Shown here: one piece after another, positions 33,995-45,100 of the stretch
Layout: every line of letters starts with the position of its first letter
Numbering within the stretch: the first letter of the stretch is position 1
From: Ruminococcus sp. AF31-8BH
Lineage (GTDB): Bacteria > Bacillota > Clostridia > Lachnospirales > Lachnospiraceae
DNA: 64,000 bases
Reading direction: 5' to 3'
Assembly (NCBI RefSeq): GCF_003460605.1
Contig: NZ_QTVN01000018.1
Span: 17,508-81,507 of the forward strand
The notes under the pieces: generated by a model
Told to the model about the DNA's origin: nothing
Database searches by the model: none
Seen by the model: the letters and a program-made list of their open reading frames with translations, nothing else
Made by a program: the position numbers and the translations under genes

Positions 33995-35335
33995 GTGGAA
34001 AAAGGTGAGATGGGCGAGAATGCCACCGGACGTTTGACAACGTATTATGTGGCAGAATGTATGGAATTTAACCGCTATGGAGAATACAGGGAGGATATCC
34101 ACAGTGCAGAAGAGGCAGTAAAGATCTATCAGAGTATTCCTTCTGAAAGGTTGAATGCAGGAAAAGGAATTGGGCTTCATGTGGAGGAAGAAGATGGTAT
34201 TCCATTGGAATTTTCCCTGGTTTATAACGGGGAGTTGGATGTGGATCTTTTGAGAGATATCTATGATCAAAACCAATACCCAGAGGTTTTTATAGCTGCC
34301 AGGGAACTGAGTGCTTATCTTCCGGAAACAAAAGTCATTGATACCAAAGGGCTTTTAACAGAGAAAACCTTGGAGGCTACTGTTTTTGCAGATGAAATGA
34401 TTAAACTGGAAAAAAATCTTGACCCTGATTTTTACCATACCTTTTATCCGAAAGAAGCAGAACATAAGGAAGCTATTATATGGAAAGCCTTATGTCAAGA
34501 CGGAAAAGAGGAATACAGCAGGTGGCTGGGAAGCAAGATATTTGAGCAGAAATCAGAGTTGAAAGAACAGGCAGACAAGCTAAAGACAACACTGGAACAG
34601 GTAAAACTTATTCCGCCGGTGGACTTGAAACCCTTTGTGTATGTGCGGATCAGTGAACACCCGGACATTCCATTGGAAGAAGCCATGCCATTAAATCAAG
34701 CGGTAGAATTGTTCGGAAAGCTGGATCGGCAGGCAGTGGAAGAGAAAGATATGGCAGGTTATTACAAAACACATTTTGAAATCTGTTTTCTCTCAGAGGG
34801 GGAAGTCATGTCTTATACCGGGCGCCAGGATTTTGGTGACGGGGAAGGAAATCTGCTGGATCATGTAAAAGCATTTGCAGATTATTATCTCCATACAGAA
34901 GAAGGGCAGCAGCTTATGAAACAGACCGCCAGGACAACAGAAGAATGGGAACATGAACAACAGCAAATGAGATGGGTACTGGAGGAGATGCTTCCTACCC
35001 TTCAGTATTTCTGCAACCTGGAAAAACTGGAAACAGCGGTTCTGGAAGAACAGGAAATAGAAAAGAAAGTCCCTTTACTGACGCAGGGGGACGCATCACG
35101 AAAAGCATATCAGGAAGCCATGCTTGCCTATATCCGGGAAAGCAGGATTGCATTAAATACAGGGAAGGAGCTGCCTTGTATGCCGGATATCCGGGATTTT
35201 GCAACTGCCTGTCCGGATAAATCATACAAAGAACAGGTTATGGAAGAGATACGACAGGAAGCAGAGTCATACGGTATGACCGTAGAAGCGTATGCAGCAA
35301 ATGGATATGAGCCGCCAAAAAGGGGCGGCAGATAA
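33995..35335 (+). CDS. Large-polyvalent-protein-associated domain protein
   Basis: A 446-residue protein starting with GTG after AAAGGAGG. Its N-terminal domain (YYVAECMEFNRYGEYREDIH, then LNAGKGIGLHVEEEDGIPLE) matches the LPD25-type domain. A second domain (ISEHPDIPLEEAMPLNQAVE, ICFLSEGEVMSYTGRQDFGDG, LLDHVKAFADYYL) matches LPD28/LPD16-like regions. Such domains occur in giant polyvalent proteins of ICEs and phages, and here they stand alone. No catalytic motif was seen. It may be delivered with the transferred DNA. Confidence 0.6.
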   Translation: MEKGEMGENATGRLTTYYVAECMEFNRYGEYREDIHSAEEAVKIYQSIPSERLNAGKGIGLHVEEEDGIPLEFSLVYNGELDVDLLRDIYDQNQYPEVFIAARELSAYLPETKVIDTKGLLTEKTLEATVFADEMIKLEKNLDPDFYHTFYPKEAEHKEAIIWKALCQDGKEEYSRWLGSKIFEQKSELKEQADKLKTTLEQVKLIPPVDLKPFVYVRISEHPDIPLEEAMPLNQAVELFGKLDRQAVEEKDMAGYYKTHFEICFLSEGEVMSYTGRQDFGDGEGNLLDHVKAFADYYLHTEEGQQLMKQTARTTEEWEHEQQQMRWVLEEMLPTLQYFCNLEKLETAVLEEQEIEKKVPLLTQGDASRKAYQEAMLAYIRESRIALNTGKELPCMPDIRDFATACPDKSYKEQVMEEIRQEAESYGMTVEAYAANGYEPPKRGGR

Positions 35336-35394
35336 AATTAGGAAAGGAGGCGGAGTTTTGGCCATGTAAAAGATATCTTCCCTCCTGAAAAAAA

Positions 35395-36300
35395 TTGGAT
35401 TTAGAAAAAACAGCAATAGAACGTATCCGCACTGCCAGCCAGATGTCCCTGCAACATTATGGGCTTCCTTTGGTAGTGACGGACAGTGGAGGAAAAGACA
35501 GCGCCGTATGCAGGGAACTGGTACGGCGTTCCGGCGTGCCATTTGAACTGATGCACAACCTGACTACTGCAGATGCCCCACAGACTATTTATTATGTGAG
35601 GGAACAGTTTCAGAAGGCAGAACAGGCCGGTATAACTTGTAGTATCAATAAACCTTACTATAAAGGGCAGCGGATAACTATGTGGAGCCTGATCCCCATG
35701 AAAATGATCCCTCCTACCAGGACTATCCGGTATTGTTGTGAGGTTCTAAAAGAAAATGGTGGGGCTGGGCGTTTTATCACCACAGGTGTCCGGTGGGCAG
35801 AAAGCCGAAAGCGGAGGAAAAACAGGGGGATTTATGAAAACTTTGTCCCAAATGGAAAAAAACGTGCCATTATTTTAAATAATGATAATGATGATACCAG
35901 GCGACTCTTTGAATCATGCCTGTCAAGGGGCAAACACGTATGCAATCCCATTGTTGACTGGAGTGACCAGCAGGTCTGGGAGTATATCCAGGCAGAGAAA
36001 ATACCCATGAACCCTCTTTACGAAATGGGATTTCACTGGGTTGGCTGTGTAGGCTGTCCTATGGCAGGAAAACAAAGATACCGGGAGTTCCGCATCTTCC
36101 CGACCTATGAGAGGGCTTACCGGCGGGCTTTTGCTAAAATGCTGGAGTTAAGGAAAGCTGCAGGAAGGCAGTGCAATTCCCGCTTATGGTCAGATGTAGA
36201 TGCTTTTTTCCGTTGGTGGATGGAGGATCCTGGTATCCCCGGACAGTATGAATTGTCCTTTCATGAAGATACCAATGAGATTTATTATGACTATTTGTAG
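35395..36300 (+). CDS. PAPS-reductase/ATP-pyrophosphatase family protein
   Basis: A 301-residue protein. The PP-loop VVTDSGGKDSAVC is near residue 30, then TTADAPQTIYYV, RTIRYCCEVLKENG and a Cys pair in WVGCVGCPMAGKQRYREF, the layout of PAPS reductase/DndC-like proteins with an Fe-S cluster. The conserved substrate Arg/Lys clusters suggest nucleotide activation and sulfur chemistry, but the substrate is unknown. Only TTG fits as start, without a ribosome site immediately before it. The leader holds AGGAGG and CCTCC that can pair and draw the ribosome site closer. Confidence 0.75.
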   Translation: MDLEKTAIERIRTASQMSLQHYGLPLVVTDSGGKDSAVCRELVRRSGVPFELMHNLTTADAPQTIYYVREQFQKAEQAGITCSINKPYYKGQRITMWSLIPMKMIPPTRTIRYCCEVLKENGGAGRFITTGVRWAESRKRRKNRGIYENFVPNGKKRAIILNNDNDDTRRLFESCLSRGKHVCNPIVDWSDQQVWEYIQAEKIPMNPLYEMGFHWVGCVGCPMAGKQRYREFRIFPTYERAYRRAFAKMLELRKAAGRQCNSRLWSDVDAFFRWWMEDPGIPGQYELSFHEDTNEIYYDYL

Positions 36301-36318
36301 TGGAAGGGAGGAGGAATT

Positions 36319-36825
36319 ATCGCAAAATATCAATTATCTTTTGGACTGCAGTATGAAGCCTGGATGCTGGAAATCCGTATTCCGGACTGGCTGGAGTTTC
36401 CTTCTAAGGAGCAGGCACTAAAATATGGTGAGCAAGCTGAGGTTTCCGTTTTCTTAAAAGCGGAAGCTATTTTTTTGCTCTTTGATGGCAGTAAGGAGAA
36501 GATTTTACCGCAGCAGACGGAACTTTATCAGTTTTCCTACCTGAAAGAAAAGACTTATGACAGACTGGGACCGCCACTTTCCCCGGAAGACATAGACCAT
36601 TTGGTAGAAGTGGGGGAATTGGAGCAGGTACTGTTCAGTGAAAAATATATCCTGACAGAAGATGATTACCAGGAATTTTCCGGAAACCTTATGGAAGCCT
36701 TTCAGGAATTGGAAAAGGAGTACGGTCCACCACCCAGAGAAAAGGAACAGGGGTATCTGTTTCAGGCGCTCTGGTATCAGGCAGAAGAATTAAACCCCGG
36801 AGAGGGGGACTGCTTTGGAGATTAA
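36319..36825 (+). CDS. Hypothetical ICE protein, likely non-ATG start
   Basis: About 168 residues. The open frame runs from just after the previous stop. Its first plausible codon after GGGAGG is ATC at 36319 (ATT at 36316 is the alternative), giving AKYQLSFGLQYEAWMLEIRI. The first ATG is at 36364, inside this beta-rich start, and has no ribosome site. The body includes SKEQALKYGEQAEVSVFLK and LSPEDIDHLVEVGELEQVLF. The last 11 bases overlap the next gene. Family unknown. Confidence 0.55.
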   Translation: MAKYQLSFGLQYEAWMLEIRIPDWLEFPSKEQALKYGEQAEVSVFLKAEAIFLLFDGSKEKILPQQTELYQFSYLKEKTYDRLGPPLSPEDIDHLVEVGELEQVLFSEKYILTEDDYQEFSGNLMEAFQELEKEYGPPPREKEQGYLFQALWYQAEELNPGEGDCFGD

Positions 36826-38911
36826 GGTAAAAAAAGAAAAAGAGCCGGAGCTGAAATTAAAAAAAGAAGCCCAGGTGACGGTGCATAAGAAAAATCCTAT
36901 TTTATCTGCAAAGGAAAAGAAAGCTGCTTTTACCTCTAAGCCGGTGGCCGATCTTTTAGGGCAGAGAAAGAAAAAAGAAGGGGCAGAAAAAGGGAAACAG
37001 CCGGAGCAGGGCAGAGAAGCGCTGTTTGAAAAACAAAAGGAAAAGAAAAAGCAAGCCGGGAAAGAGGCAGCAATCCGGGGAGCAGCAGAAGATAGAAAAC
37101 AAAATGGAAAGGCCAAAAGCACCGTATCTGTACCGGGAACCTTACAGCCGGATCAGATGAAACAGGGGGTAGCACCAAACAGTCAGCCCTCTGCTGGTTT
37201 CCAGGCGAAGGAACAGTATCGGAGGGAACAGGCTGCAAAGCTGGCGGAAACAAAAAAATCTTCCCTGGCGAAGCAGACTGCCATAAAAGGGGTACGCCGG
37301 GGAGAGGCTGCTATATTGACCCAGTTAGAGGGCGGGGAGGAAGTCAATGATTCCCTTTATGTCATGGGGACAGCAACAAAACCGGCAGAAAAGCTGTGGA
37401 AGGATCGGAATTATAGAAAGGCAGAGCAGGAATTAAAGGTAAAACAGGCAGATGGGAAGATCACCAATAAGCAGTTTTACAGACAAACAAGAGCAGTGAA
37501 AAAGAAACAGATGGAGAAACAGAAAAAACAGGCAGTCCGGCAGAGAAAAATCCAGTATATGATCAATAAGCTCACCGGAAATGGGCAGCAGGACAGTTTG
37601 GCACAGGTGGCAAAAGATATTGTAAAGATGAAAGCCTCTGTGTTTATGCTGAAGGTGGTCCAGTTTGCCGGGGCGCTTTTGGCTCCGCTGTTCAGTATTC
37701 TTCTTGTGGTGGCAATCCCTGTAGTGATTATCTTTTTCCTCTTATACTGTTCGCCACTTGGTGCGTTCATGCCAAATCCGTCTGAGGAGAACCCTACCGT
37801 CCGAGAAGTTTTAAGCGGTTACTACATGGACTTTAATACAAAACTTGGACAAAATGGGGAAGATGGGGCAGTTACCTATCTCCATGAGAAAAACGGGAAT
37901 TATGTGAGTAATTACTATGATACTTTAATGGTTTATATGGTGAAGTATGGAACCGGGGATATAGGTGTGGATATGGATCAGCGGCATAAGGACAAGCTGA
38001 AGGAAATCTTTGATGAAATGAACAGTTTTGAAAACACGACCATAACCACCACCATAAAGGCAGGGGAAAGCCTGGGAAATGTTGTCACCAGCGGTTATTG
38101 CCAGTGCAGTATCTGTTGTGGACAGTGGGCAGGAGGACCTACAGCCTCCGGTGTCATGCCAAAACCGGACCATACCATTGCAGTAGATGCACAAAACCCC
38201 TTTGTCCCTATGGGAACCAGGATCATTATGAACGGGATTGAATATACCGTAGAAGATACCGGAGCATTTGACCGGTATGGGGTACAATTTGATGTTTTCT
38301 GTGCAGATCATGCAACTGCGTCTGCCTGGGGACATCAGACTTTTGAAGCGTTTCTGGCAGATGGGGACGAAAATGAGATTACGGTAACAAAGAAGGGCTG
38401 CTACGTCAAGAACCTGAATTATGAGGACTATATTGCACTTGGAAAGCTGACCGAAAAAGAAGAAGAACTTTTAAGGGAAGTCATGAGTGAGGAATTCCGA
38501 AATGAGATCCCTTCCTTTGGCGTAGGAAGTGACGTTGCAAATCTGGCACTGACGAAGGTAGGCTGCAAATACAGTCAGGAACACCGGTATGAGGAAGGAT
38601 ATTATGATTGCAGTTCCCTGGTACAGCGGTTGTATCAGGAGGTAGGCATTTCCCTTCCGGCGATTGCCTCTACCCAGGGAGAATTTATGGTAACACATGG
38701 GTTGGAAGTTACAGAAGGCGAACTGGAGCCGGGAGATCTGATTTTTTACTCTTATGAGCAGAATGGGCAGTTCCGCAATATTTCCCATGTGGCAATTTAT
38801 GTTGGTAATGGCAGAATGGTACATGCAGCCAACAGCAGACGTGGAGTAGTGAATGACCCGTTCAATCCGTCGAACATTGGGCTGTATGGAAGACCCAGCC
38901 GCTTGCAGTAA
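36815..38911 (+). CDS. T4SS cell-wall hydrolase: 3D domain plus NlpC/P60
   Basis: A 698-residue protein, TTG start. Residues 1-270 are a Lys/Gln-rich cytoplasmic segment and one membrane helix lies near 290-315. A 3D (YuiC/MltA-like) domain follows, with TSGYCQCSICCG, VDAQNPFVPMGTRI and VEDTGAFD. The C-terminal NlpC/P60 peptidase has Cys in YYDCSSLVQ and His in ISHVAIYVG. It would open peptidoglycan for the mating channel, the role of VirB1-like enzymes. Two wall-cutting domains in one protein are usual in Firmicutes ICEs. Confidence 0.85.
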   Translation: MEIKVKKEKEPELKLKKEAQVTVHKKNPILSAKEKKAAFTSKPVADLLGQRKKKEGAEKGKQPEQGREALFEKQKEKKKQAGKEAAIRGAAEDRKQNGKAKSTVSVPGTLQPDQMKQGVAPNSQPSAGFQAKEQYRREQAAKLAETKKSSLAKQTAIKGVRRGEAAILTQLEGGEEVNDSLYVMGTATKPAEKLWKDRNYRKAEQELKVKQADGKITNKQFYRQTRAVKKKQMEKQKKQAVRQRKIQYMINKLTGNGQQDSLAQVAKDIVKMKASVFMLKVVQFAGALLAPLFSILLVVAIPVVIIFFLLYCSPLGAFMPNPSEENPTVREVLSGYYMDFNTKLGQNGEDGAVTYLHEKNGNYVSNYYDTLMVYMVKYGTGDIGVDMDQRHKDKLKEIFDEMNSFENTTITTTIKAGESLGNVVTSGYCQCSICCGQWAGGPTASGVMPKPDHTIAVDAQNPFVPMGTRIIMNGIEYTVEDTGAFDRYGVQFDVFCADHATASAWGHQTFEAFLADGDENEITVTKKGCYVKNLNYEDYIALGKLTEKEEELLREVMSEEFRNEIPSFGVGSDVANLALTKVGCKYSQEHRYEEGYYDCSSLVQRLYQEVGISLPAIASTQGEFMVTHGLEVTEGELEPGDLIFYSYEQNGQFRNISHVAIYVGNGRMVHAANSRRGVVNDPFNPSNIGLYGRPSRLQ

Positions 38912-38923
38912 GAAAGGAGAAGC

Positions 38924-39130
38924 ATGGACGAAAAAGAATATGAAGTGACCATAACAGAAGTCCTGGAGAAAAAAGTAAGATACCGGGGCAGGAATGAACT
39001 GGAGGCAACTGCAAAAGCAGAAGCAGATTATTATGCAGAAAAAATCGTGCTGGGGGCAGATGATTTTTCCTATCGTGATATTTCTGCAAAAGAACTGGTA
39101 CCTGTAAAAGAAAGAAGGAACAGCAGATGA
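38924..39130 (+). CDS. DpnD/PcfM-like protein
   Basis: A 68-residue protein with AAAGGAG before the ATG. EYEVTITEVLEKKVRYRGRN, then DADYYAEKIVLGADDFSY-like spacing, matches the small DpnD/PcfM family of conjugative elements, which has no known activity. It overlaps the next start by four bases. Confidence 0.7.
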   Translation: MDEKEYEVTITEVLEKKVRYRGRNELEATAKAEADYYAEKIVLGADDFSYRDISAKELVPVKERRNSR

Positions 39131-42100
39131 AGCATATCACAAAAGTACGGGAACTGTATGAGGAAACCATACACTGGATTTCAGAGTCGGAGTATTCCTG
39201 GAAAAATTTCCTTTCCTGCATGGGGCGCTTGTATCAGTTGGACTTCTTAAATACCTGTATGGTATATGCCCAGCGCCCAGATGCGTCCGTTCTTGCAGGA
39301 TATGATGCCTGGCTGGAAATGGATTTGCCGGTTGCCAGAGGAAGTAAAGGAATTGCAGTATTTCCTTCCAAAATTTTCGGGGAAGGAGTTACCCATGTTT
39401 ATGATATTCAAGATGTAAAGGGACAGGGAATCCGGCCCTGGAACTGGCAGGTGAATGGGACAAACCGCAGACTGCTGGCAAGGGAGCTGTTCCCGGAAAT
39501 CTACGAACAGGAAAAAAAGTTTAAAAATTCTTTAGACGCCTTTACAAGAACAAATGTTTGGTTTATGATAGAAGAGGAAGATGAAATTTTAAAATCCTTG
39601 CAGAAGCTGGCTGTCCTTATCGGAGAGGGACAGGAGGTAAAAGAAAACCAGATTACAGAGTTTCTTGTAAACAGTGTCTGTTATGCGGTGAAAAGCCGCT
39701 GCGGTATCCGAGATGACACCCTGGATTTTTCTTTTATCTGCGGTTTTTCAGAGAATGAGGAGGTTCTGTACCGGACAGGACGGTTAGTATCCCATTTATC
39801 TGGGCGGATTGTGTTACAGATTGCAAGGACCATGAAGAACATAGACCTTGAAAGGAGGCAGTATTATGGAAGGGATCGCAGGAATCCAGTACAGGGAAAT
39901 GAATGGCGTACAGATACCAGTCTTAGAGGGCGTGATGAGCGAGGAGAAGATGCTGGCGTCCCTGAACCGTTACGGCAGGATCGCAGCACAGGAAATGAAG
40001 AGAACGGACCAGGCACAATACGAAATGATGCTCCTGTCCGGGAAACTGATGGAGCGGCTTATGAAAATCCAGACAGAAGCGGAGGAATACCACGAGAAAC
40101 TGGCAGAAAGTTTTCTGAAGACCTGGACCAGGGAGGACAGGATAGACCCTTACAACACGTTGGAAATGACCAACCTTCGGATACAGGCGGATATGGAAGC
40201 ACAGAAACAGGTTATGGAGGAGATCATTCAGCTCAGGATCGGATAAAACAGGAAAAAACAGAAGAGGATACAGAGAAAGGAACTGCTTCGGCGGTTCCTT
40301 TTCTGTCTGGGGAGATAGAACCTGCACAGCCGGAAAACTGGCAGAAAGAGAAAATTCTTCTGGAAATGACGGAGCAGGAGATACCATATAAAATTTATGA
40401 GTTTTACCGGAACAATCCAGAGGAAACAGACCGGGAAGCTTATCTTTATGAATTGTATGGAGATGTAAAAAGAGAAGCCCATACAAAAGACGGTATCCTG
40501 ACCGCAGAAAGCGGTTCCAGTGGTTTTTATATCCTTTGGAGTGAGGGAACTTCCATGAAGGAGGCGTTCTGGTACTGGGACGAAGTTTCTTTGGAAATTG
40601 GGAAACGGATTGAAAAAGGGACCTATCTTCCTTTGTTATCTGTATCGGAGGAAGCCTTAGAAAATGGGGAAGAAACAGAGGAAGAAACCTTACAGCCAGA
40701 GAAAGTGCAGGAAGTGATTGAGGAAAAGGAACCAATCCCATTAGAAGAGATTGGCATAGCCTTTTATAAACAGAATATCCAGGCGGATATTTTAAAGAAA
40801 ATGCTCTGTCTGGTCTATACGACCAATCAGCTACCGGAAGAAAAAGACCATTTTTTGAAGATGCTTTTGCTTCGGGAAGTACCGGAAGGCCAGCCTTATT
40901 ATCTGGTGCGGACAGAACATGGAAGCTATGAGCTTTGTATTCAGGAAAATGGGATTAAGATCACCCTGCCGGAAAGCCAAGATTTTCTGCAGGAACTTTC
41001 CTGGGATCAGTTTGGCGGGCTTACTGCACATCTGGCAGAGGAGGACCAGATTGCCTATACCGAAGATTCAGAAACCTTAGAGCAGCAGGAGAATATGTAC
41101 CGTCTGCTTCCCTGGTTTCCGGCATTATGGGAAGAATATAGCGAAATTCTTAAAAAGGAAGAGCTTTGGCAGGAAGGAAGAACCTCTGTCCAGACAGAAG
41201 GCAAGGAAGAAGCCGGAGATTATTATTACCCAGAAGGGTGGTTGCAGTTTACCGGTGGGGATAAAAGCCGGTATCAGAAAAATATCCGGGCAATCCGTAT
41301 CTTAAAAACACTGGAGCAGGAAGAGAGAAATGCCACAAAAGAAGAACAGGAAATTCTTGCGGGGTATGTAGGGTGGGGCGGGCTGCCAAATGCTTTTAAC
41401 AGTAAACGCCCGGAGTGGAAAAAAGAATATCAGGAATTGAAGGAACTGTTGACCGCAGAAGAATACGCCCAGGCAAGGGCCAGTGTCAACAGTTCTTTTT
41501 ATACGCCGCCGGAAGTCGTGCGGGGTGTTTATAAAGCCCTGGAGCAGTTTGGATTCCAGAAGGGAAAAATTCTGGAACCGGCTATGGGGATTGGAAACTT
41601 TTTTCATGGTCTTCCGGAAAGTATGCAAAAATCCCAGCTTTATGGCGTGGAGATTGATGCCATAAGCGGAAGGATTGCACAAAAGCTCCACCCTTCAGCC
41701 AGTATCCAGATTAAAGGATTTGAAAAAACGGAATTTGAGGATAACAGCTTTGATGTAATTGTAGGAAACGTGCCTTTTGGGGATTTCCGTTTGTATGATC
41801 CCCGATATAAAAAGATGAAGTTGAAAGTCCATGATTATTTTATCCGGAAAAGCATGGACCTCCTTCGGCCAGGAGGCATTTTGGCAGTGGTAACTTCAAA
41901 AGGGACGTTGGATAAAAATGACAGCGCTGTGAGAAAAAATTTGGCAGAACAGGCAGACCTTTTAGGGGCAGTCCGGCTTCCGGCAGATTCTTTTGGAAAG
42001 AGCGCCAATACCGCAGTTACCAGTGACCTTTTGTTTTTTCAGAAAAAAGCAGAGCCTTCGATTGGGGAGCCGATCTGGACTTATACAGGGCTTACGGAAG

Positions 42101-45100
42101 ACATGGTACCGGTAAATGAGTATTATCTGGAACACCCGGAAATGATGCTTGGGAAAATGGTCTGGTTTGACCAGTTTTTCGGGAAAGATTCCAAATATAC
42201 AGCCCTGGTCAATGAAGCGGAAGACTTTGACCTGGAAAAAAGAATTTTGGACGCAGTTGGAGAGCTTCCTAAAAACTGTTATGAAGAAAGCATAGCAGAA
42301 AAAAAGAAGGAAGAGCAGGACGTCTTAGCTGCTTCCCCAAAGATACCTAATTATACGTTTACGGTGATACAGGACGAAGTATATTACCGGGAAGGGGAGT
42401 CTTTATACCGGAGTCAGGCAAAGGAAAGTGTGAAGCGCCGGATACGTGCCATGCATAAAATCCGCCTTCTGGTGCGTGAAATTTTACAGATACAGCAGGA
42501 AAATTGTTCTGACCAGGAACTGAAAAAGGCACAGGAACAGTTAAACCGTTTGTATGATGCCTTTGTGAAAACGCATGGATATTTCTGTGACCGGACAAAT
42601 AAAATGGCGTTCCGGCAGGACAATGATTATCCCCTGCTTTCTTCCCTGGAAGTAGTTGATGAGGACAAAAATGTAACCAAAGCCGATATTTTTTACAAAA
42701 GGACCATACGCCCCAGAGATGTGATAGATAAAGTGGAGAATGCCCAGGAAGCACTGCATATCAGTCTGTCAGAATATAACCGGGTGGATATTCCCTATAT
42801 GCTCACCCTTTATCCGGGAAACAGGAAAGAAATGCTCCAGGAATTAAAAGGGTTAATCTACCAGAACCCTGTACTGGCAAAGGAAGAAGATCCCAATGCA
42901 GGGTGGGAAACCGCAGATGAGTATTTAAGCGGAAATGTGCGGCAGAAGCTCCGTACTGCAAGGATTTATGCGCAGAACAATCCCTTGTTTGTGGACAACG
43001 TGGAAGCACTGGAAAAGGTACAGCCAAAAGAACTAACAGCGCCTGAGATCAGTGTAAAACTGGGAACAACCTGGATTGAAAATGAGGATTACGAACAGTT
43101 TATCTATGAGCTTTTGGAAATCCCGGAGAACAACCAGAGAAACTATTGCGCTCATAGTGGCCATGCCCTCAAGATTGAGCGCTTAGATGCAGATATGTCT
43201 TACCATATTGACAGGGGAAACTTTTTTGGAGGAACCATTCGTACCAGACAAACCTATGGCACAAGATTTATGGATGCAATCAGCATTATAGAGGAACTGT
43301 TAAACAGCCGGATTGTGACCATAAGGGACCGGGTGCAGGAAGGGGAAAAAGTACGTTATGTGATTAATCGGAAGGAAACCATGCTTGCCAGGGATAAGGC
43401 GGAGCAGATAAAAGAAGCCTTCCGGGACTGGATTTTTAAGGAACCAAAGCGCAGAAAAAAATATGTGGATTTTTATAATGAAACCTTTAACTGCGACAGA
43501 CAACGAAGCTATGATGGCTCTTATTTAAAACTGCCGGGACTGAACCCCCTGTTAAAGCTGCGTCCTTATCAGAAAAATGCTGTAGCAAGGGCATTGCTGT
43601 GTGGAGGAAATACCCTGCTTGCCCATACAGTAGGCGCCGGTAAATCTCTGGAAATGATCTGTATCTGTATGGAGATGAGGAGGCTGGGGCTGGCAACGAA
43701 ACCCCTTCTTACCGTTCCGAACCACCTGACCTTCCAGATGGGGGCGGAATTTTTGCGCGCCTACCCAGATGCGAAGATCCTGATTACCAGAAAAGAAGAT
43801 TTTCAGAAGGAAAACCGCAGGCGCATGATTGCCAGAATGGCAACAGGGGATTATGACTGTATTATTATCGGTCATACTCAGTTCCAGAGAATTGCCATTT
43901 CCCCTGACCGGCAAAGAGCCATGATAGAAGAGCAGGCAGAGCAACTGATAGAAGCCATTAACCGGGCAAGGGAAGAAGAGGGAAAGAACTGGTCCATAAA
44001 GCAGATGGAAAGCAGAAAGAAAAAACTGTTGCAGAAAATCGAAGAACTGAACAATGAAGAAATCAAAGATGATGTGATGTACTTTGAAGAAACAGGCGTA
44101 GATGCCTTATTTGTAGATGAAGCGCACCTGTTCAAGAACTTGGAAATTTTTACGAAAATGAACAATGTTGCGGGTCTGGGTTCCAGCGGTTCCCAGAGGG
44201 CTATGGATATGCGTATGAAAATCCAGTATATCAACGAAAAAAATCAGGGAAGGGGCGTCATTATGGCAACGGGAACCCCTCTGTCAAACTCAATGGTGGA
44301 ACTTTATGTGATGCAGTTATATCTGCAGGAAAGGCGGCTTCACGAAAAGGGGATTTACCATTTTGATGCATGGGCTTCTGTGTTTGGGGAAGTTACCAGC
44401 TCTTTGGAACTGGCACCGGAAGGTACTGGTTACCGGATGCGGACCAGGTTTAATAAGTTTATCAATCTGCCGGAACTGATACACCTGTTTAAAGAAGTAG
44501 CAGACATTATTCTGCCTGATATGCTAGATATTAAGCGGCCAGAATTAAAGGACGGAAAATATAAGGTTGTAGTATCGGAAGCCTCTGATTATGTCAAAGA
44601 ACGTATGCAGGAAATGGTGGAAAGGGCAGAAGCAATCCATAGAGGTGTGGTAGATCCAAAGGACGACAATATGCTCCGGATTACCGGGGAAGCAAGGCTT
44701 TTGGGTACAGATCCCCGGCTTTTGGACAGTTATGCTCCGGTAGATTCGGATTCCAAACTGAATAAAGCAGTAGAAAACATTTACCAGGAATATGTACAGT
44801 CCCAGGAACAGAAAGGAACCCAGATTGTTTTTTCGGATATTGGGACACCCGGACCTGGGAAAGCGTTTACCGTCTATGATTATTTAAAACAGGAACTGAT
44901 TACCAGAGGTGTTCCAGAGGAAGAAATCTGTTTTATCCATGATGCAAAAACAGATGAACAGAGGGACCGTATGTTTTCCGATGTCAGAGCCGGAAGGAAA
45001 CGGATTATTATAGGAAGTACCGAAAAACTGGGGGTAGGAACCAATATCCAGACCAGAATGGTGGCGGCTCATCATATCGACTGCCCCTGGAAACCTTCTG

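Noticed and set aside
39923..40741. 272-codon minus-strand frame in the helicase gene
   Set aside because: Shadow frame rich in Leu, Pro, Phe and His, with no ribosome site.
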